Assembly: GCF_037652055.1 (NCBI RefSeq)
Contig: NZ_JBBKAH010000008.1
Location: 191,906-255,905, forward strand
Source of the DNA: Pelagibius sp037652055
GTDB lineage: Bacteria > Pseudomonadota > Alphaproteobacteria > Kiloniellales > Kiloniellaceae
Direction: 5' to 3'
DNA: 64,000 nucleotides
The notes below the pieces were generated by a model. It made no database searches, had not been told where the DNA came from, and saw only the letters and a list, made by a program, of their open reading frames with translations. This document shows, piece after piece, positions 35,990-44,321 of the stretch. Both the position numbers and the translations under genes were made by a program. Each line of letters begins with the position of its first letter. Positions within the stretch are counted from its first letter, which is position 1.

Positions 35990-36300
35990 GCCTTAGCCTC
36001 CCCCATGACAAATCGTGCTACGCACCTCTGAAGCAACCATAAATTGGAGTGATCACGACGACAAGCGCAGACCGCTGTGGCAGCGAGCCGGGCAGCGGCT
36101 CCGCCCGCCCTCGATTGGGACGCCGAAGCCTCGGCCGGACATTCCCGCTGCAGCTCGACGCCAGTCACCGAGGCGTAGGGGCTGGCCGCGAGGGCGCTGT
36201 CGGGCCGCGGCCTGTGATTGATTTGCGACGGAGACACACGGGGATCACAGTGGGACGGCAACCTATAGATAGGAAGGGCCGCTGTAATCAACCGGAGGCT

Positions 36301-36341
36301 AAAAACGGCAGCAGCCGGCGCGTCATCGCGACGCCGGCTGC
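36301..36341 (-). terminator. Intrinsic terminator of the small membrane-protein gene
   Basis: Read on the minus strand, a 10-bp stem made of GCAGCCGGCG (36332-36341) and CGCCGGCTGC (36311-36320), with an 11-base loop, is followed within a few bases by five T (36301-36305). It lies about 30 bases past the stop of the small gene at 36371, as expected for its terminator. Confidence 0.7.
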
Positions 36342-36370
36342 ACGAACGGCCGTTAAGAAGTTGTCCGCGC

Positions 36371-36511
36371 TCAGGGCAGGACGTACTCGATCAGGAACCA
36401 GTAACCGGAAATAGAGCCGACGACCAAAGTCGAAAGCGCCAGAACCGAGCGAATGCGCTGCACAGAAATCGGACGAAATGCGGCTGTTCTATAAATTTCA
36501 TTCAATGACAT
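36371..36511 (-). CDS. Small single-pass membrane protein of unknown function
   Basis: A 46-residue product starting at the ATG at 36511, which has AGAGGGGG eight bases upstream. The first 20 residues are polar and end in QRIRS; the rest is one hydrophobic helix (about residues 24-44) finishing YVLP. The gene has its own ribosome-binding site, a structured leader and an intrinsic terminator, all of which support a real monocistronic gene. I do not recognise the family, and it has no PEP-CTERM motif. It lies in the gap between two exopolysaccharide operons transcribed away from each other. Confidence 0.6.
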   Translation of the reverse strand: MSLNEIYRTAAFRPISVQRIRSVLALSTLVVGSISGYWFLIEYVLP

Positions 36512-36526
36512 CGTAACATCCCCCTC

Positions 36527-36594
36527 TTTGTCTTCTTGACAAAGTTGTGCATCGGAGGGAGCGCGCACCGTCGCCAGGGAAGCAATACTTCCCT
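36527..36594 (-). promoter_or_regulatory. Two perfect inverted repeats in the small gene's leader
   Basis: TTTGTC/GACAAA (36527-36543, five-base loop) overlaps the region just before the ribosome-binding site. AGGGAAG/CTTCCCT (36576-36594, five-base loop) lies further upstream. They could be RNA hairpins controlling translation or a pair of protein-binding sites. Confidence 0.45.
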
Positions 36595-37402
36595 ACTACA
36601 TGCAGCGGTGGAGATTAGTCTCTGCCTTGTAACCCGCGTCTACAGGCGCCTACACATTTTGATTAATTGCGTAATTCACCTGCTCCCGGGAAGAATGTTA
36701 TTTTTATGCGTTGTATTTGTCAATCATCTGGTCTTGGCTATTCTTGGTTAAGCCTTTTGATCGAATACCTCTTTGAGGCGTGGTCTGGGCTACGCTTATC
36801 AACCTCTGCGGCGGCTCCCGAAAGCGGGTGATTAACCATCCGGAGCCTTACAAACCCTCAGTAAAAAGACCTTCCGATCGGTGATGAATCTCCGCCCGAG
36901 AAGCGGTTAGCGCTCCACCGGAGCGGGCGAGACTTCTTTGCAACGCTTACAAAAATTTTTTCTTACAGTCGGATTTCATTGAATAATCGATGGGGTGCCG
37001 GGGGCCTGGGACGCGGTGGGAGCGGCAATAAGAGACGCTAGAACCTGGCGACGCAGCTGTCTACCCCGGATTGATAGCGTGCGCGGCGGGGTCGCCCTGG
37101 AAGAGGATCCTGCCCCTCGCCCGTTTACCATTTAACCGCCCATCATTCTTAACCCCGGTCGAGGGGCGGAGCGGCGTGGCAAGCAACTGACAGTTGTGAG
37201 TGGGGGGGCTCGCACAGGCCCAGGCGGAGCCCGCCAGCGGGTTGGTTGAGGAAGATCTTCTCAATTTCTACCTGATTGCTGGAGGCGACTGCCGAGCCGG
37301 CAAAGCGGCACCGCCGTGCGTTTGCATTCTGTTTTTGCTTACGGCTCGTCTATAGAGTGTCGGGCAGGTGCTCGGGCCCTAAATCATCGGTTTCGTTGGA
37401 CT

Positions 37403-38395
37403 ATGACAGACAGACAAGTTCTCATCACCGGGGGCGCCGGCTATATCGGCAGCCATACCGTATTGGCCTGCCGGGATGCCGGTTACCCGGTCGTGGTTCT
37501 CGACAACCTCTCGAAAGGGCAGCGCCGGCTGGTGCCCGAAGACGTGCCCTTTTTTCAGGGGGATGTCGGTGACCCGAAGCTGCTGGCCGAGATCATCTCG
37601 CGACACGACATCGCGGCGGTGATCCATTTCGCCGCCGATGTGGTGGTCCCGGAATCGGTCGCCGCGCCGCTTTCCTACTACCTCAACAACACTTGCAAGA
37701 CGCGTTCCCTGCTGCAGGCCTGTGTGGACCATGGGGTGGCGCAGATCGTGTTCTCGTCGACGGCGGCCGTATACGGCCAGCCCGAGGCGACGACGGTCGG
37801 CGAAGACGCTCCGACGCGCCCGGCAAATCCCTACGGCACCTCGAAGCTGATGTCGGAGTGGATGCTGCGCGACGCATCGGTCGCCCACGGCCTACGCCAC
37901 GTTATTCTGCGCTATTTCAATGTGGCGGGGGCCGATCCGCAGGGGCGCACCGGCCAGGCCACCCCCGACGCCACGCACCTCATCAAGGTCGCCTGCGAGG
38001 CGGCCTGCGGCAAGCGCGGCGCCATCGAGATCTACGGCGACGACTACGATACCGCGGACGGCACCTGCGTCCGGGATTTCATCCATGTCAGCGACCTGGC
38101 GCGGGCCCATGTCAGTGCCTTGGAGCACCTGGGCAAGGGCGGCGACAGCCTGACGCTGAACTGCGGCTACGGCAGGGGCTATTCGGTTCGCGAGGTGCTG
38201 GAGGGGCTGGAGCGCTTGACCGGCAAGCCGCTGCCGGCGCGCCAGGCGGCCAGGCGGGCCGGCGATGTGGCGGCCCTGGTCGCCGATGCGTCCCGTCTGC
38301 GCGAGGTGCTTGGCTGGGTCCCGCAACATGACGACCTCGATTTTATCCTGAAGACGGCACTGCAGTGGGAACTCGCCACGGCGGCGGCGCGTTGA
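37403..38395 (+). CDS. galE: UDP-glucose 4-epimerase
   Basis: A 330-residue short-chain dehydrogenase-like epimerase that interconverts UDP-glucose and UDP-galactose, or their N-acetyl forms. The NAD-binding GGAGYIGSH lies near the N-terminus (residues 10-18), SSTAAVYG supplies the catalytic Ser/Thr region, and NPYGTSKLMSE has the Tyr-x3-Lys pair. ADGTCVRDFIHVSDLA is a typical GalE block. The length matches the family. I start it at the ATG at 37403; 29 upstream in-frame codons are not protein-like. It precedes the sugar transferase on the same strand, separated by about 240 bases with a regulatory-looking repeat. Confidence 0.93.
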   Translation: MTDRQVLITGGAGYIGSHTVLACRDAGYPVVVLDNLSKGQRRLVPEDVPFFQGDVGDPKLLAEIISRHDIAAVIHFAADVVVPESVAAPLSYYLNNTCKTRSLLQACVDHGVAQIVFSSTAAVYGQPEATTVGEDAPTRPANPYGTSKLMSEWMLRDASVAHGLRHVILRYFNVAGADPQGRTGQATPDATHLIKVACEAACGKRGAIEIYGDDYDTADGTCVRDFIHVSDLARAHVSALEHLGKGGDSLTLNCGYGRGYSVREVLEGLERLTGKPLPARQAARRAGDVAALVADASRLREVLGWVPQHDDLDFILKTALQWELATAAAR

Positions 38396-38563
38396 TCGGG
38401 GGTTGATTGGCTTGGCCACGCGTTCAGCCACCGCTCGTCTTTTGGGCACGCAGCGGGGGCCGGTGGAGACATCCGTCCGCCCCTTTGATCGGCTGCTTTG
38501 CCGGCCCGGCTGAGGTAGTCTCCTGCCGGGAAGGTCCGCTGGGCGGATTATGATAATAGTGTA

Positions 38564-38590
38564 GACTCAAGTACTTGTGGTTCTTGAGTC
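38564..38590 (+). promoter_or_regulatory. 8-bp inverted repeat upstream of the initiating sugar transferase
   Basis: GACTCAAG (38564-38571) and CTTGAGTC (38583-38590) form a perfect 8-bp inverted repeat. Its left part overlaps a second palindrome, CAAGTACTTG (38568-38577). It lies about 50 bases before the ATG at 38638 and may be an operator or a leader hairpin. Confidence 0.5.
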
Positions 38591-38637
38591 CGAGGTTCAT
38601 CTTAAGGCTGTATTGGGGCCGCATCTGGGCAGGGCGG

Positions 38638-40029
38638 ATGTTTCTCAAGTTACCTCAGAACTACTTTGCGCGGCCGTTTGCTTTCTTGCTGATCGGTGAA
38701 GCGCTGGTTTTTCTCGCCGCGTTCTACGTGGCCCTGATTCTGCAATTGGGCCCGCCTCAGAACGTCGCCAGGCTGTTCGAGACGTACTTTTGGGACGGCC
38801 TGATCTTCTCTCTGGGCGGCGTCGGTTCCCTGTTTGCCATGGGGCTGTACCACGGCCGGAATTCGACGCGCTTCTACGACGTCTTCATGCGCACCATTCT
38901 CGGCTTCTGCCTGGCTTTCCTGGTGCTGTCCGTCATCGACTACATCTGGCCGACGCTCGCCCTGTGGCGCCGCACTCAGTTCTACGGCCTGCCGCTGTCG
39001 CTGCTGGGCGTCTTCACCCTGCGCTACCTCTTTCTGCGCCTGGTCGACAATGACGTCATCGCGCGGCGCATCCTGGTGCTCGGAACCGGGGACAATGCCG
39101 CTCAGATCGAAGCGCTGGAAGGATCGAGCGAGAGCTACGGCCTGAAGTGCGTGGCCTTTCTTGACGTGGAAGGCAACGCCGTCCACGTGACCCGCTCGCG
39201 CATCGTCCCCACCCCGAAGTCACTGCTGAAGCTCTGTACCGATGAGGAAGTGAGCGAAATCGTGGTGGCGGTACAGGAACGCCGCGGCATGATGCCGATC
39301 CAGCAACTGATGGACTGCAAGCTGTCCGGCATTCCGATCTACGACTTCATGACCTTTATGGAACGCGAGACCGGGCGCTGCGATCTCAGCGGCCTGCGGC
39401 CCAGCTGGTTTATCTTTGCGGAAGGCTTCACCGGCGGTTCGATCCAACAGGCGGTGAAGCGGGGCCTTGATGTGGTGCTGAGCCTGATCCTGGTGATCCT
39501 CACGCTGCCGATCATCGGGGCCACGGCCCTGGCGATCCGGGTCGAGAGCCCGGGGCCGGTGTTCTACCGGCAAGAGCGCGTCGGCCTGAACGGCGTGGTT
39601 TTCAAGATCATCAAGTTCCGCAGCATGACGGTAAACGCCGAGGCCGACGGCAATGCGGTCTGGGCCGCGCGCAACGATCCGCGCATCACCGCCGTGGGAC
39701 GCATCATCCGCAAGTTCCGCATCGACGAACTGCCGCAGATCATCAATGTGCTGAAAGGCGAGATGAGCTTCGTCGGGCCGCGGCCCGAGCGGCCCGAGTT
39801 CGTTGCCGAGTTGACCAGCCGCGTCGGGTACTACAGCGAACGGCACCGCGTGAAGCCGGGCATCACGGGTTGGGCCCAGCTTCACTACATCTACAGCGAC
39901 TCCATCGAGGGCGGGATCACCAAGCTGCAATACGATCTCTACTACGTGCGCCACTACAGCCTGTTGCTGGACCTGTTCATTGTCATCCAGACGGCCCGTG
40001 TCATCCTGTGGCCCAGCGGTGTGCGGTAA
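38638..40029 (+). CDS. Initiating sugar transferase, exosortase A/PEP-CTERM-associated (TIGR03013 type)
   Basis: A 463-residue inner-membrane enzyme that transfers a sugar-1-phosphate to undecaprenyl phosphate, the first step of repeat-unit synthesis. An N-terminal group of four or five helices is followed by a Rossmann-like domain (VLGTGDNAAQIEAL). The C-terminal catalytic domain begins at KRGLDVVLSLILV and holds ERVGLNG, IKFRSM, RIDELPQIINVLKGE and VGPRPERPEF. I start it at the ATG at 38638; an earlier in-frame start at 38575 has no ribosome-binding site. It heads a gene series with two glycosyltransferases, the chain-length protein and the tyrosine kinase. Confidence 0.92.
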   Translation: MFLKLPQNYFARPFAFLLIGEALVFLAAFYVALILQLGPPQNVARLFETYFWDGLIFSLGGVGSLFAMGLYHGRNSTRFYDVFMRTILGFCLAFLVLSVIDYIWPTLALWRRTQFYGLPLSLLGVFTLRYLFLRLVDNDVIARRILVLGTGDNAAQIEALEGSSESYGLKCVAFLDVEGNAVHVTRSRIVPTPKSLLKLCTDEEVSEIVVAVQERRGMMPIQQLMDCKLSGIPIYDFMTFMERETGRCDLSGLRPSWFIFAEGFTGGSIQQAVKRGLDVVLSLILVILTLPIIGATALAIRVESPGPVFYRQERVGLNGVVFKIIKFRSMTVNAEADGNAVWAARNDPRITAVGRIIRKFRIDELPQIINVLKGEMSFVGPRPERPEFVAELTSRVGYYSERHRVKPGITGWAQLHYIYSDSIEGGITKLQYDLYYVRHYSLLLDLFIVIQTARVILWPSGVR

Positions 40030-40066
40030 GGGGAGAGGCCGCGCCGCCCCCACTGGCAGAGACGCT

Positions 40067-41197
40067 ATGAAATTCTCCGGACCGCAGGCGAAGCAGCGCC
40101 ACCTCCTGCACGTCTTCGCCAGCTTCGGCTACGGCGGCGTGCCAATCCGCATCTGCGACGTGATCAACGGGCTGCCGGCGGGCTTCCGTCACACAGTCGT
40201 CACTCTGGACGGCTGCTTTGATGCCGGCAAACGCTTGGCGCCGCATACGGAGGTCGCGTTCCGCACCTTGACGCTGCCGCGCTACAACCTGCTGCGCAGC
40301 ATGGCTCTGCTGCGCACGCTGGTGCGGCAGGAGACGCCGCAGCTGATGCTGACCTATAACTGGGGCGCTATCGAGCCGGCCCTGGCGAACCGCTTTCTCG
40401 AGACCTGTGCGCACATCCACTTCGAAAGCGGCTTCGGCGTGGAGGAGGGAAACGGCCAGTTGTGGCGGCGCAATATCTTCCGACGTGTCGCACTCGCCCG
40501 CGTGCGCAAGGTCGTGGTGCCGTCGTTCACGCTGATGAATATCGCTGCCGAGGCCTGGTCGGTGCCAGCCGAGCGCCTGCAGCAGATCCCCAACGGTGTC
40601 GACCTCGTGCGCTACGGCGCCGAGCCGGGCAGACGGGAGGGCGTGGAAGCGCTGGGCCTCGATCCCGCAACGACCATCATCGGGACGGTCGCGCCGCTGC
40701 GGGCGGAGAAAAACGTCGCCCGGCTGCTGCGCGCCTTTGCGGCCCTGCCCGGGCGCGAGTCCTGCAGCCTGGTCATCGCGGGCGACGGCGCCGAGCGCGG
40801 CAGCCTGGAACGCCTGGCGGTGGAACTGGGGATTGCAGGCCGCAGCCGGTTCCTCGGGCATGTCGAGGATGTGCCGGCGGTTCTGCGCGCCCTCGACATC
40901 TTCGCCTTGTCGTCGGACACCGAGCAGATGCCGAACAGCCTGCTGCAGGCGATGGCCGCGGGGCGTCCGGTGGCCGCGGTCGATGTCGGCGACGTCGCCC
41001 GCATCGTGGCCGGGGACAACCGCGCGCTGGTGGTGCCGCGGGACGCCGAGGGTGCGTTGACGGCAGCCCTGGCGGCGCTGGCGGGCGATGCGGACCGGCG
41101 GCGGGCGCTGGGCGCTGCGAACCGCGAAAGGGCGGCGGCCCACTATAGCCTCGACGGCATGATCGCCGCCTACGCCGCGCTCTTTGCTGAAGGATAG
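40067..41197 (+). CDS. Family 4 glycosyltransferase
   Basis: A 376-residue GT-B protein. The N-terminal part has HVFASFGYGGVPIRICD, reminiscent of the exosortase-associated sugar transferases with LGGLE in this place. The C-terminal part has IPNGVD, TVAPLRAEKN, VIAGDGAERG and the S-x-T-E-Q-M-P-N-S-L-L-Q-A-M block, in which E and Q take the place of the usual E-x7-E. The ATG at 40067 follows the sugar transferase by 37 bases. It is likely to add the second or a later sugar on the cytoplasmic side; donor unknown. Confidence 0.87.
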   Translation: MKFSGPQAKQRHLLHVFASFGYGGVPIRICDVINGLPAGFRHTVVTLDGCFDAGKRLAPHTEVAFRTLTLPRYNLLRSMALLRTLVRQETPQLMLTYNWGAIEPALANRFLETCAHIHFESGFGVEEGNGQLWRRNIFRRVALARVRKVVVPSFTLMNIAAEAWSVPAERLQQIPNGVDLVRYGAEPGRREGVEALGLDPATTIIGTVAPLRAEKNVARLLRAFAALPGRESCSLVIAGDGAERGSLERLAVELGIAGRSRFLGHVEDVPAVLRALDIFALSSDTEQMPNSLLQAMAAGRPVAAVDVGDVARIVAGDNRALVVPRDAEGALTAALAALAGDADRRRALGAANRERAAAHYSLDGMIAAYAALFAEG

Positions 41198-41201
41198 GGC
41201 G

Positions 41202-42413
41202 ATGGCGACCGCCCCCTTCGATGCGCCCCTCCGCATCCTGACCTTCACGACGCTCTATCCGAACGCCGCCAAGCCGCAGCATGGCGTCTTTGTGGAAAAC
41301 CGGCTGCGCCATCTCGTCGCTTCGGGCGAGGTCTCGGCGCGGGTGCTGGCCCCGATACCGTATTTTCCCTTCACGTCTGGGCGCTTCGGGACCTATGCGG
41401 TCTTTGCGCGGGCCCCGCGCCACGAAGAGCGCCACGGGATCGCAATCGATCATCCGCGCTATCCGACGATCCCCAAGGTCGGGATGAGCCTGGCGCCCTG
41501 GCTGCTTTACACAGCCGCACGGCGGGCCCTGGGCAACCTCCTGAGGGCGGGGCAGCGCTTCGACCTGATCGACGCCCACTACTTCTACCCCGACGGCGTC
41601 GCCGCGGTCATGCTGGGGCAGGCCTTCGGCCTGCCGGTGGTCATCACCGCCCGCGGGACCGATATTAACCTAATTCCCGATTATGCCATCCCGCGCCGGC
41701 TTATCATAAGTGCCGCGCGGCGGGCGGCGGGCGTGATCTCGGTCAGCCGGGCCCTGGCCGGACGCATGGCCGATCTGGGCATCGATCCGGGCCACATCAC
41801 GGTGCTGCGCAACGGCGTCGATACGGCGCTTTTTCAGCCGGTGCCCCCCCATGCCCCGGGCGGGGAGGCCCCGCCCGGACCCCTGGCGATCTCCGTCGGC
41901 AATCTGGTGCCGCTGAAGGGCCACGACCTGGCGATCCGCGCGGTGGCGGACATTCCGGGGCTGCATCTGTGGATCGTCGGAGACGGGCCGGAGCGCGCGC
42001 GCCTGGCGGCTTTGGCGGGCGAGCTGGGTGTCACGCAGCGGGTGCGTTTTCTTGGCGTCGTGCCGCATGCCGAGATGCCGGCGGTCTACTCCGCCGCGGA
42101 CCTGCTGATCCTGGCGTCGGAGCGTGAAGGCTGGCCCAACGTTCTGCTGGAGGCGATGGCCTGCGGGGCCCAGGTGGTGGCGACCAGGGTTTCGGATGTG
42201 ACGGACATGGTTAACACCCCCGCCGCCGGGGCGTGGATCGAGGAGCGCAGCGCCGCGGCGCTCGGTCGGGCGATCCGCAGCCTGCTGGAGACCCCGCTGC
42301 CGCGCGCCGCCACCCGGGCCCATGCCCTGGCCTTCTCCTGGGAAGAAACCACCCGTGGACAGGTCGCGCTCTTTAGAGAAGTCTTGCGCCGGCGCGGCGC
42401 AGATGGTCGTTAG
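41202..42413 (+). CDS. Family 4 glycosyltransferase (TuaC-like)
   Basis: A 403-residue GT-B enzyme whose N-terminus (FTTLYPNAAKPQHGVFVENR) resembles TuaC-type transferases. The C-terminal domain has LRNGVDTALF, SVGNLVPLKGH, IVGDGPER and the well-kept ASEREGWPNVLLEAMACG, which contains the E-x7-E motif. The ATG at 41202 has AAGGA at good distance; an earlier in-frame start at 41184 overlaps the preceding gene. It is followed by a 234-base gap, AT-rich in its second half, before the chain-length gene. Confidence 0.87.
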   Translation: MATAPFDAPLRILTFTTLYPNAAKPQHGVFVENRLRHLVASGEVSARVLAPIPYFPFTSGRFGTYAVFARAPRHEERHGIAIDHPRYPTIPKVGMSLAPWLLYTAARRALGNLLRAGQRFDLIDAHYFYPDGVAAVMLGQAFGLPVVITARGTDINLIPDYAIPRRLIISAARRAAGVISVSRALAGRMADLGIDPGHITVLRNGVDTALFQPVPPHAPGGEAPPGPLAISVGNLVPLKGHDLAIRAVADIPGLHLWIVGDGPERARLAALAGELGVTQRVRFLGVVPHAEMPAVYSAADLLILASEREGWPNVLLEAMACGAQVVATRVSDVTDMVNTPAAGAWIEERSAAALGRAIRSLLETPLPRAATRAHALAFSWEETTRGQVALFREVLRRRGADGR

Positions 42414-42532
42414 ACGCGGAGCGCGCTTTTGATTATGAATTGAGAGCTTGAATTGGGAGCACCGTACGGTGAACCTCTTATCAGGTGCCGCTGAGGCCGC
42501 AGGGTGGCGGTGCAGCGGCGGACATAAAATTT

Positions 42533-42587
42533 GGGATAAATCCCATATATATTAATATTTTATAGGTAGAGACTAAGGTATGGTCTC
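42533..42587 (+). promoter_or_regulatory. AT-rich control region with two inverted repeats before the chain-length gene
   Basis: A perfect palindrome GGGATAAATCCC (42533-42544) is followed by an AT-only run with TATAGG (42561-42566) and a small hairpin GAGAC/GTCTC (42569-42573 and 42583-42587). This contrasts sharply with the GC-rich surroundings and looks like a promoter plus operator for the chain-length/kinase genes starting at 42648. Confidence 0.5.
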
Positions 42588-42647
42588 AGTGATTCTTGGG
42601 GCCGCGCGACGGAGCAACGCGCGCACCAATGGCGGGAGCCGAACAGC

Positions 42648-44303
42648 GTGACAGAGATCTTCCAACTCTTCTTTCACTATGTGAATGCGCTTTGGAAGCG
42701 CCGTTGGGTGATTGTGGCGGTGGCCTGGGCCGTGGCGATCCCGGGTTGGCTGATGGTGGCCTCGATGCCCAGCGTCTATGAGTCGTCGAGCCGCATCTAT
42801 GTGGACACGACCAGCGTGCTGCAGCCGCTGCTGCGCGGTATCGCGGTTCAGAGCAATCTGGACGCGCAGGTGCAGCTGATGAAGCAGACCCTGCTGAGCC
42901 GCCCCAACCTGCTGGAAGTTGCCCGCAAGACCGACTACGACCTCGCGGCACGCGGGCCCGCCGAAATGGAGGGGCTGCTGAACAGCCTGCAGTCGCGGAC
43001 CACGGTCGCCTCGAACCGCGAGGACATTTTCTGGATTTCCTTCACGGACAAGAATCCGCAGCGCGCGCGGGACGTGGTGCAGGCGCTGCTGACGATCTTC
43101 GTGGAGAGCAATCTCGGCCAGAGCCGGCAGGACCTGGATACCGCTGAGGAGTTCATCGACCAGCAGATCTCCGACTACGAGACCCGGCTGGAACAGGCCG
43201 AAGACCGCCTCGCCGACTTCAAGCAGAAGAACATCGACGTCGTGCTGGGGGAGGGCAGCTACCTGTCCCGCGCCACGTCGGCCAATGAGATGATGCAGTC
43301 GCTGGAAGAAGACCTCAGTGTCGCGATCGCCCAGCGCGACCTGCTGCGTTCCGAGTTGCAGGATATCCCCGAATACCTGCCGGCGGCACTGACCAATACC
43401 GGGCCGCCGGATGATACGCAGTATCGGATCGTCGAGCTGGAGGCCCAGCTGCGCCAGCTGCTGTCGCAGTACACCGACAAGCATCCCGACGTGGTCACCT
43501 TGCAGCGCCAGCTCGACGGCCTGCTCGAAAAGCAGCGCAAGAGCCAGGAGGCCCAGGCCGACGGTACGGCCCCGCCGATCGCCCAGACTGCGGCTTCGGA
43601 CCTGGGCTCGCCGAACCCGGTCTACGGCCAGATCAAGCTGCAGCTGATCCAGATCGAGACGCAGATCGAGAATCTGCGGCGCCGCGCGGCCACGGCGCGC
43701 GCGGAAGCCGAGGCGCTGGCTTCGAAAGCCGAGGAAGTGCCGCGGATCGAAGCCGAGTTCCAGCGGCTGAACCGCGACTACGACATCATCAAGGCGCGCC
43801 ACGACGAATTGCTGTCGCGGCGTGAATCCGCCCGCATGTCCAGGAACCGCGATGCGGTGGGCCAGGAAGTGCAGTACCGCCTGATCGAGCCGCCGATCGT
43901 TCCGAGCAAGCCGACCGGCCCCAACCGGCCGCTTTTCCTCACCGCGGTCCTGATCCTGGCCGCGGCGGCCGGCGCGGGCTTCGCCCTGCTGTTGGTGATC
44001 CTCGACACCAGTTTCTCGACGGCGGTGGAGCTGCGCAACTTCGCCGGCATTCCGGTGCTCGGCTCCGTAACAGACACCCGGAAAAGAACGGCGCGACGTT
44101 TCGTCGACACCGCCGCTCTTGGCGGTGCCGTGGCGGGCCTCGTTATGGTCTTCGGCCTGCTGCTGGTCATCGAGCGGCAATACGGTCTGGATACCTTTGT
44201 GGCAGCTGACATGGGCGGAAACATCTTCGAGCGGGGCTCTCAGGTGCTGATTGAGAGCGCGACGAATTTGCTGACCTGGCTGCGCGGTCTGGTCGAACCC
44301 TAG
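42648..44303 (+). CDS. Polysaccharide chain-length determinant, exosortase A system type (TIGR03007)
   Basis: A 551-residue Wzz/BY-kinase-type co-polymerase of the inner membrane. Helix one is near residues 20-40, a long periplasmic region is rich in coiled coil (about 160-400) with the conserved SRRESARMSRNRD block, and a second helix lies near 430 (PLFLTAVLILAAAAG). An extra hydrophobic segment near 485-500 is followed by a short C-terminal tail. It controls polymer length and works with the kinase gene, which starts 18 bases later. The start is GTG at 42648 with GGGAG ten bases upstream. Confidence 0.9.
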   Translation: MTEIFQLFFHYVNALWKRRWVIVAVAWAVAIPGWLMVASMPSVYESSSRIYVDTTSVLQPLLRGIAVQSNLDAQVQLMKQTLLSRPNLLEVARKTDYDLAARGPAEMEGLLNSLQSRTTVASNREDIFWISFTDKNPQRARDVVQALLTIFVESNLGQSRQDLDTAEEFIDQQISDYETRLEQAEDRLADFKQKNIDVVLGEGSYLSRATSANEMMQSLEEDLSVAIAQRDLLRSELQDIPEYLPAALTNTGPPDDTQYRIVELEAQLRQLLSQYTDKHPDVVTLQRQLDGLLEKQRKSQEAQADGTAPPIAQTAASDLGSPNPVYGQIKLQLIQIETQIENLRRRAATARAEAEALASKAEEVPRIEAEFQRLNRDYDIIKARHDELLSRRESARMSRNRDAVGQEVQYRLIEPPIVPSKPTGPNRPLFLTAVLILAAAAGAGFALLLVILDTSFSTAVELRNFAGIPVLGSVTDTRKRTARRFVDTAALGGAVAGLVMVFGLLLVIERQYGLDTFVAADMGGNIFERGSQVLIESATNLLTWLRGLVEP

Positions 44304-44321
44304 AACTGGCGAACAGAAGAT

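Larger units (their letters stand above)
35990..37402. other. Long gene-poor, comparatively AT-rich region
   Basis: About 1.4 kb between the export lipoprotein and galE holds only one supportable gene, the 46-codon small gene on the minus strand. The stretch 36590-36780 and the part around 36950-36990 are visibly more AT-rich than the rest of the window. Several perfect inverted repeats are annotated separately, and a further hairpin (GCTCC 36912-36916 with GGAGC 36920-36924) is present. I cannot assign promoters with confidence, though divergent control regions for both flanking operons are expected here. Confidence 0.5.

Noticed and set aside
36536..36751. A 71-codon plus-strand frame in the AT-rich gap
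   Set aside because: It has no ribosome-binding site, overlaps the leader of the minus-strand small gene, and its hydrophobic stretch arises from the AT-rich DNA.
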